Positions 58,441 through 64,000 of a DNA stretch of 64,000 bases are shown here, one piece after another. A program made the translations under genes and the position numbers. Source of the stretch: Roseomonas acroporae (GTDB lineage: Bacteria; Pseudomonadota; Alphaproteobacteria; Acetobacterales; Acetobacteraceae). The notes under the pieces are model-generated. The model was not told where the DNA came from, searched no databases, and saw only the letters and a program-made list of their open reading frames with translations. Each line of letters opens with the position of its first letter. The stretch's first letter is position 1. Location: positions 1-64,000 of the forward strand of contig NZ_JALPRX010000046.1 of the NCBI RefSeq assembly GCF_023223525.1, written 5' to 3'.

Positions 58441-59637
58441 ATGCGACCCGTCTACCTCGACAACAACGCCACCACGCGGGTCGATCCCGCCATCGTGGAG
58501 GTGATGCTGCCCTTCTTCACGGAGCAGTTCGGCAACGCCTCCTCCATGCACGCCTTCGGCTCCTCCGTCGGCGGCGCGCTGCGCTTCGCGCGGCAGCAGA
58601 TGCAGGCGCTGCTCGGCGCGGAGTTCGACCACGAGATCGTCTGGACCGGCGGCGGCACGGAGTCCGACAACACGGCGCTGCTCTCGGCGCTGGAGACGCA
58701 GGGCGGCCGCGACGAGATCGTCACCACGGCGGTCGAGCACCCCGCCATCCTCAACACCTGCGCCTGGCTGGAGAAGAGTCGCGGCATCAAGGTCCACTAC
58801 ATCCCGGTGGACAGTCGCGGCCGGCTCGACATCGAGGCCTATCGCCGCGCCCTCTCGCCGCGCACCGCCATCGCCTCCGTCATGTGGGCCAACAACGAGA
58901 CCGGCACGATCTTTCCGGTCGAGGTGCTGGCGGAGCTGGCGCACGAGGCCGGCGCGCTGTTCCACACCGATGCGGTGCAGGCCGTCGGCAAGGTGCCGAT
59001 GACACTCAGGGATTCGGAGATCGACCTCCTCTCCCTCTCCGGCCACAAGCTGCATGCGCCGAAGGGCATCGGCGCGCTCTATGTCCGCAAGGGCGTGCGT
59101 CTGCGGCCGCTGATCCGCGGCGGCCATCAGGAGCGCGGTCGGCGCGCCGGCACCGAGAACGTGCCGGGGATCATCGGCCTCGGCAAGGCCGCCGAGCTGG
59201 CGCTGCTGCACATGGACGAGGAGAACACCCGCGTCCGCGCCCTGCGCGACCGGCTGGAGAAGGGGCTGCTGCAGCGCATCGGCAACAGCTTCGTCACCGG
59301 CGACGCCGGCAGCCGCCTGCCCAACACCAGCAACATCGCCTTCGAGTACGTGGAAGGCGAGGGCATCCTGCTGCTGCTGAGCAAGGCCGGCATCGCGGCC
59401 TCCTCCGGCTCCGCCTGCACCTCCGGCTCGCTGGAGCCTTCGCACGTGCTGCGGGCGATGAACGTCCCCTACACGGCGGCGCACGGCGCCATCCGCTTCT
59501 CCTTCTCCCGCGACAACGTGGACGAGGACGTGGACCAGGTGCTGGAGGCGCTGCCGCCCATCATCGAGAAGCTGCGCGCCCTGTCGCCCTTCTGGGCCAA
59601 GGATGGCGCCACCGGCTTCTCCCCGAGCTATGTGTGA
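58441..59637 (+). CDS. nifS: Cysteine desulfurase NifS
   Basis: The 398-residue PLP enzyme releases sulfur from cysteine for NifU. The start [12 protein letters not shown], the PLP lysine Lys203 ([10 protein letters not shown]) and the active cysteine Cys326 ([10 protein letters not shown]) are intact. GAGGAG precedes the ATG at 58441. Confidence 0.98.
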   Translation: MRPVYLDNNATTRVDPAIVEVMLPFFTEQFGNASSMHAFGSSVGGALRFARQQMQALLGAEFDHEIVWTGGGTESDNTALLSALETQGGRDEIVTTAVEHPAILNTCAWLEKSRGIKVHYIPVDSRGRLDIEAYRRALSPRTAIASVMWANNETGTIFPVEVLAELAHEAGALFHTDAVQAVGKVPMTLRDSEIDLLSLSGHKLHAPKGIGALYVRKGVRLRPLIRGGHQERGRRAGTENVPGIIGLGKAAELALLHMDEENTRVRALRDRLEKGLLQRIGNSFVTGDAGSRLPNTSNIAFEYVEGEGILLLLSKAGIAASSGSACTSGSLEPSHVLRAMNVPYTAAHGAIRFSFSRDNVDEDVDQVLEALPPIIEKLRALSPFWAKDGATGFSPSYV

Positions 59638-59644
59638 GGGCGTG

Positions 59645-60403
59645 ATGCCGGTCGCCGCGGACCTCGCCGTGCTGTCCGGGCCGGCGCCGCGTCGCCCCGG
59701 CCTCTGGCGCACGCTGCGCGGCGACGTCGCCTGCGTGCAGGCGCGCGATCCCGCGGCACGCTTCACGCTGGAGATCCTGCTCACCTACCCCGGCGTGCAC
59801 GCGGTGCTGGCGCACCGCCTCGCCAACCGGCTGTGGCGGAGCGGGTTGCGCTTCCCGGCGCGGCTGCTCTCCTGGCTCGCCCGCGCCGCCACCAACGTCG
59901 ACATCCATCCCGGCGCCACGATCGGCCAGCGCCTCTTCATCGATCACGGCGCCGGCGTGGTGATCGGCGAGACGGCCGAGATCGGCGACGACGTCACGCT
60001 GTACCACGGAGTCACGCTGGGTGGCACCACCTGGTCCGCCGGCAAACGGCATCCGACTCTGCGCGACGGCGTGCTGGTCGGCGCCGGGGCCAAGGTGCTG
60101 GGCCCGGTCGAGGTCGGCGCCGGCGCGCGCGTCGGCGCCAATGCCGTCGTGATGCAGGACGTGCCGCCCGGCATGACCGTCGTCGGCATTCCCGGCCGCG
60201 TGGTGATCGGCAAGCAGGAGCGCCGCCGCATCGACGGGCGCATCGATCTCGACCACCACCTGATGCCCGACCCGGTGGGCGAGGCCATCTCGGCCCTGCT
60301 CGACCGCATCGCCTTCCTGGAGACGCGCGTCGCCCATCTGCAGCGGGGCGAGGCGGCGGCACCGGCACGCTGCGACACCTGCGAGGAGCAAGGCAACCGA
60401 TGA
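59645..60403 (+). CDS. cysE: Serine O-acetyltransferase (nif-linked)
   Basis: The 252-residue protein has the CysE N-terminal helical part ([25 protein letters not shown]) and a left-handed hexapeptide repeat ([42 protein letters not shown]). It makes O-acetylserine for cysteine, feeding NifS; nif-linked copies are sometimes called nifP. ATG 59645 is chosen; an ATG at 59630 overlapping nifS is possible. Its stop overlaps nifW (ATGA). Confidence 0.94.
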   Translation: MPVAADLAVLSGPAPRRPGLWRTLRGDVACVQARDPAARFTLEILLTYPGVHAVLAHRLANRLWRSGLRFPARLLSWLARAATNVDIHPGATIGQRLFIDHGAGVVIGETAEIGDDVTLYHGVTLGGTTWSAGKRHPTLRDGVLVGAGAKVLGPVEVGAGARVGANAVVMQDVPPGMTVVGIPGRVVIGKQERRRIDGRIDLDHHLMPDPVGEAISALLDRIAFLETRVAHLQRGEAAAPARCDTCEEQGNR

Positions 60404-60723
60404 GCGGCATCCTGCAACAGCTCGGCCGTGCCTCGGCCGCCGAGGACTTCTTCGCGCTCCTCGACCTCCCCTATGACCGGCAGGTCGTCGACGTCGCGCG
60501 CCTGCACATCCTGCGCCGCATGCGCGACTACCTGCGCGACACCGCGCTGGAGGCGATGCCGGAGGAGCAGGTCCGGAGCACGCTGCGCGAGAGGCTCGCC
60601 CGGGCGCATGCCGACTTCGTCGCCTCCACCCCGATCGAGCAGCGGGTCTTCAAGGTGCTGAAGGAGGCGGTGCGGCCGGCCGGCCGCGCCTTCGTCCCGC
60701 TGTCCGACGTCACCATCGGCTGA
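60400..60723 (+). CDS. nifW: Nitrogenase-protective protein NifW
   Basis: The 107-residue protein matches NifW in length and core ([26 protein letters not shown], ending [21 protein letters not shown]). It helps MoFe protein maturation or protects it from oxygen. Coupled to cysE by a four-base overlap. Confidence 0.94.
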   Translation: MSGILQQLGRASAAEDFFALLDLPYDRQVVDVARLHILRRMRDYLRDTALEAMPEEQVRSTLRERLARAHADFVASTPIEQRVFKVLKEAVRPAGRAFVPLSDVTIG

Positions 60724-60749
60724 TCCAGGGAGCGACGGGGAGAACCGCC

Positions 60750-61604
60750 ATGCACATCGTCGTCTGCATCAAGCAGGTGCCGGACAGCGCGCAGATCCGC
60801 GTGCACCCGGTCACCAACACCATCATGCGCCAGGGGGTCCCCACCATCATCAACCCCTACGACCTGTTCGCGCTGGAGGAGGCGCTGCGCCTGCGCGACC
60901 AGCTCGGCGGCGAGGTGACGGTGCTGACCATGGGCCCGCCCATGGCCGAGGATTCGCTGCGCAAGGCCCTGACCTTCGGCGCCGACCGCGCCGTGCTGCT
61001 GACCGACCGCTTCTTCGCCGGCTCCGACACGCTGGCGACGAGCTTCGCCCTGGCCCAGGCCATCCGCAGGATCGGCGAGACCTGGGGCGAGCCGCGCATC
61101 GTCTTCACCGGCAAGCAGACCATCGACGGCGACACCGCCCAGGTCGGCCCCGGCATCGCGCGCCGGCTCGGCCTCAGCCAGCTCACCTACGTCGCCGCCA
61201 TCGACGAGGTCGATCCGGCGGCGGGCACGATGACCCTGCGCCGCCGCGCCGAGGGAGGCGTGCAGGAGCTGACCACGCGCCTGCCGGTGCTGATCACCAT
61301 GCTCGAGGGCACCAACGAGATGCGCCGCGGCAAGGTGGCCGACGCGCTGCGCGCCGCCCGTGCCGAGATCGTCACCTGGAGCGCCGCCAAGGCCGGCATC
61401 ACCGATGTCGCGATGTGCGGCCTGCGCGGCTCTCCCACCGTGGTCAAGCGCGTCTTCGCGCCCGCCGCGCGCGCCGAGAGGGCCGTCCTGGTGGAGACCC
61501 AGGACAGGTCCCCCGGCGAGATCGCCGAGGCGCTGATCGCCGGCATCGGGACGCGCCTGCCGGCGCTGCACGACGACCTGCTGCGCGCCGCGGCAGGCTA
61601 CTGA
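60750..61604 (+). CDS. fixA: Electron-transfer flavoprotein beta-type subunit FixA
   Basis: The 284-residue ETF beta-like protein (MHIVVCIKQVPDSAQIRVHPVTNTIMRQGVP, with FTGKQTIDGDTAQVGPGIARRLG) is part of the FixABCX bifurcating complex, which sends electrons to ferredoxin and quinone for nitrogenase. GGGGAGAACCGCC site upstream; 26 bp after nifW. Confidence 0.97.
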   Translation: MHIVVCIKQVPDSAQIRVHPVTNTIMRQGVPTIINPYDLFALEEALRLRDQLGGEVTVLTMGPPMAEDSLRKALTFGADRAVLLTDRFFAGSDTLATSFALAQAIRRIGETWGEPRIVFTGKQTIDGDTAQVGPGIARRLGLSQLTYVAAIDEVDPAAGTMTLRRRAEGGVQELTTRLPVLITMLEGTNEMRRGKVADALRAARAEIVTWSAAKAGITDVAMCGLRGSPTVVKRVFAPAARAERAVLVETQDRSPGEIAEALIAGIGTRLPALHDDLLRAAAGY

Positions 61605-61619
61605 TCGGAGGCTGCAACC

Positions 61620-62708
61620 ATGAGCGGAACGGCGAGGCCGGCCTCCGGCCGGGCGGGCATGAAGAAGGAGCTGCCGGAGCACTTCAGGGCGTACCGGCAC
61701 GTCTGGGTGTTCGTCGAGGTGGAGCACGGCGCCGTGCATCCCGTCTCGCTGGAGCTGCTGGGCGAGGGCCGCAAGCTGGCCGACAAGCTCGGCGCCGAGC
61801 TGGCCGGCGTGGTGCTCGGCGGCGAGGAGCGGGGACTGCGCGACGCGGTCACGGCCGCCTGGGAGCACGGGGCGGACCTCGTCTACCTCGGCACCGACCC
61901 GGTGCTCGACCAGTACCGCAACGAGCCCTACACGCGGGCGATGACGCAACTCGTCAACACCTACAAGCCCGAGATCCTGCTGCTCGGCGCGACGGTGCTC
62001 GGTCGCGATCTCGCCGGCGCCATCGCCACCACCCTGCTCACCGGCCTCACCGCCGACTGCACCGAGCTCGCGATCGACGACGAGCGCTCCCTCGCCGCGA
62101 CCCGCCCCACCTTCGGCGGCTCGCTGCTCTGCACCATCCACACGCTGAACTTCCGCCCGCAGATGGCGACCGTCCGTCCGCGCGTGATGGCGATGCCGAG
62201 GCCCGAGCCCGGCCGCGTCGGCCGCCTCGTGCCCTTCCGCCCCGAGCTGCGCGAGGAGGACATCGTCACCAAGGTGCTGCGCTACCTGCCGGACCGCGAC
62301 AGCGACAAGGCGCAGCTCGCCTATGCCGACGTGGTGGTGGCGGGCGGCATGGGGCTGCGTTCGGCCGAGAACCTGCAGCTCGTGCGCAACCTCGCGGCGG
62401 TGCTGCGGGGCGAGTGGGGCGGCTCCCGCCCGCTGGTGCAGAAGGGCTGGATGACGGCCGACCGGCAGATCGGCCAGACCGGCAAGACCATCCGGCCGCG
62501 GCTCTACATCGCCGCGGGCATCTCGGGCGCCATCCAGCACCGCGTCGGCGTCGAGGGCGCGGACCTGATCCTTGCCATCAACACCGACCCGAAGGCGCCG
62601 ATCTTCGACTTCGCCCATCTCGGCGTCGTCGCCGATGCGGTGGAGCTGCTGCCGGCGCTGACCGAGGCCTTCGGCCGGCGCCTCGCCGTCAACCGCCTGG
62701 CCGGCTAG
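61620..62708 (+). CDS. fixB: Electron-transfer flavoprotein alpha-type subunit FixB
   Basis: The 362-residue ETF alpha-like protein has the N-terminal [27 protein letters not shown] region and the C-terminal FAD-binding domain ([23 protein letters not shown], then [28 protein letters not shown]). It pairs with FixA in the FixABCX complex. Confidence 0.97.
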   Translation: MSGTARPASGRAGMKKELPEHFRAYRHVWVFVEVEHGAVHPVSLELLGEGRKLADKLGAELAGVVLGGEERGLRDAVTAAWEHGADLVYLGTDPVLDQYRNEPYTRAMTQLVNTYKPEILLLGATVLGRDLAGAIATTLLTGLTADCTELAIDDERSLAATRPTFGGSLLCTIHTLNFRPQMATVRPRVMAMPRPEPGRVGRLVPFRPELREEDIVTKVLRYLPDRDSDKAQLAYADVVVAGGMGLRSAENLQLVRNLAAVLRGEWGGSRPLVQKGWMTADRQIGQTGKTIRPRLYIAAGISGAIQHRVGVEGADLILAINTDPKAPIFDFAHLGVVADAVELLPALTEAFGRRLAVNRLAG

Positions 62709-62721
62709 GGAGGAACGTCTC

Positions 62722-64000
62722 GTGGAACAGGAACGCTTCGACGCCATCGTGGTCGGCGCCGGCCCTTCGGGCAACGCCGCCGCCTACACCATGGCCAGGG
62801 AAGGGCTCAACGTGCTCCAGCTCGAGCGCGGCGAGTACCCCGGCTCCAAGAACGTGCAGGGCGCGATCCTCTACGCCGACGCGCTGGAGCGCATCATCCC
62901 CGACTTCCGCGACGACGCGCCGCTGGAGCGCCACGTCGTCGAGCAGCGCGTGTGGATGATGGACGACGCCTCCCACACCGGCATGCACTACCGCTCCGAC
63001 GGCTTCAACGAGGAGAGGCCGAACCGCTACACGATCATCCGCGCCCAGTTCGACCGCTGGTTCAGCCGCAAGGTCCGCGAGGCCGGCGCCACCGTGCTCT
63101 GCGAGACCACGGTGACGGAGCTGCTGCGGGACGGCCGCGGCAAGGTGATCGGCGTGCTGACCGACCGCCACGGCGGCCCGCTGCTGGCGGACGTGGTGGT
63201 GCTGGCCGAGGGGGTGAACGGCCTCGTCGGCCAGCGCGCCGGGCTGCGCCCCGAGCTGAGGCCGCACGACGTGGCGCTGGCGGTGAAGGAGATGCACTTC
63301 CTGCCGCAGGAGGTGATCGAGAGCCGCTTCAACCTGGCCGGCGACGAGGGCGTGGTGATCGAGGCCATGGGCACGATCACCAGGGGCATGACCGGCACCG
63401 CCTTCCTCTACACCAACCGCGAGAGCATCTCGGTCGGCATAGGGTGCATGGTGGGGGACTTCGCGGAGCGCAAGGTCAGCCCCTACGCGCTGCTCGACGC
63501 CTTCAAGAGCCACCCGAGCATCCGGCCGCTGCTCGCCGACTCCGAGGTGCGCGAGTACGCCGCCCACCTGATCCCCGAGGGCGGCTACAAGGCGATCCCG
63601 CAGCTCACCGGCGATGGCTGGCTCGCCGTCGGCGATGCCGGGCATTTCGTCAATGCGGTGCACCGCGAGGGCTCCAACCTCGCCATGACCTCGGGCCGCG
63701 TCGCCGGCGAGACGGTGGCGTGGCTGAAGCGCCGCCGCGAGCCCTGCACCGCCGCCGGCCTCGCCGAGTACCGCAGGCGCCTGGAGGCGAGCTTCGTGAT
63801 GAAGGACATGCGCAAGTATCGCGGCATCCCGGCGCTGCTGCACCGCAACCGCCACCTGCTGGATCTCTACCCGCGCCTCGCCAGCCAAGCGGCGCAGACC
63901 TGGCTGCGGGTGGACGGCGTCGACAAGCGCACCAAGGAGAATCAGATCCTGGGCAGCCTCCGCCGGGCGCGGGGCCTCCGGGGGCTGATGGGCGACGCCT
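62722..64000 (+). CDS. fixC: FAD-dependent oxidoreductase FixC (3-prime truncated by window)
   Basis: The visible 426 codons encode an ETF-quinone-oxidoreductase-like flavoprotein: FAD motif [27 protein letters not shown] and [24 protein letters not shown]. It starts with GTG after GGGAGGAACG. The window ends close to the expected C-terminus; fixX probably follows outside. Confidence 0.96.
   Translation, partial: MEQERFDAIVVGAGPSGNAAAYTMAREGLNVLQLERGEYPGSKNVQGAILYADALERIIPDFRDDAPLERHVVEQRVWMMDDASHTGMHYRSDGFNEERPNRYTIIRAQFDRWFSRKVREAGATVLCETTVTELLRDGRGKVIGVLTDRHGGPLLADVVVLAEGVNGLVGQRAGLRPELRPHDVALAVKEMHFLPQEVIESRFNLAGDEGVVIEAMGTITRGMTGTAFLYTNRESISVGIGCMVGDFAERKVSPYALLDAFKSHPSIRPLLADSEVREYAAHLIPEGGYKAIPQLTGDGWLAVGDAGHFVNAVHREGSNLAMTSGRVAGETVAWLKRRREPCTAAGLAEYRRRLEASFVMKDMRKYRGIPALLHRNRHLLDLYPRLASQAAQTWLRVDGVDKRTKENQILGSLRRARGLRGLMGDA

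Overview
The window is about 64 kb of very GC-rich DNA with dense coding and almost no AT-rich sequence. Gene content (a complete molybdenum nif cluster with fixABC, orphan TctC-type binding proteins, TRAP and sugar ABC transporters, NifA with the alphaproteobacterial cysteine motif) points to a diazotrophic alphaproteobacterium. My guess is the Rhodospirillales/Acetobacteraceae (Roseomonas-like), but that is inferred from style and gene order, not from a marker gene.

Left part (1-15.6 kb): a DMT-family exporter, an amidase, an OsmC peroxidase, then on the minus strand a compact phage-type lysis cassette (3465-5095: three small membrane proteins, a PM2 P5-like murein hydrolase, overlapping Rz/Rz1-like spanins). 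Divergent from it are GT4 and GT9 glycosyltransferases, probably for surface glycan or LPS. Two divergent GH13 enzymes (trehalose-synthase-like and alpha-glucosidase), purC, a second DMT transporter, pyrD and a HAD hydrolase follow.

Middle part (15.8-38.7 kb) is catabolic and transport DNA: a four-gene sugar ABC importer; an SDR; an amino-acid-type binding protein; a DctP-DctQ-DctM TRAP operon ending in a COG4091-like dehydrogenase with a SAF domain; a zinc dehydrogenase, a GntR/FCD regulator and a PhyH/EctD-like dioxygenase grouped around two identical palindromic operators; an SF2 helicase; two orphan TctC proteins; another SDR; a second zinc alcohol dehydrogenase; and an extensin-family protein.

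Right part (38.7-64 kb) is a nitrogen-fixation island read entirely on the plus strand: DUF2478 gene, nitrogenase-associated ArsC-like gene, nifV, nifA, nifB, fdxN, LRV Fe-S protein, nifZ, nifT, a SIR2-like gene, nifH, nifD, nifK, nifE, nifN, nifX, nifX-associated gene, CCE_0567-type gene, fdxB, nifQ, then hesB/iscA, nifU, nifS, cysE, nifW, fixA, fixB and fixC (cut by the window end). I found five convincing sigma-54 promoters (TGGCAY-N5-TTGC) and seven NifA upstream sites (TGT-N10-ACA), which divide the island into NifA-controlled units. Strong hairpins lie just after the last gene of the nifB unit, after nifH and after nifK.

Non-coding structure stands out. Three copies of a composite multi-hairpin element (about 3.3, 21.9 and 30.9 kb) and two copies of a 107-bp double-hairpin repeat with compensatory base changes (12.2 and 20.4 kb) lie between genes. 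Several short GC-rich tandem repeats occur, some inside coding sequence. No tRNA, rRNA, CRISPR array or insertion sequence was recognised.
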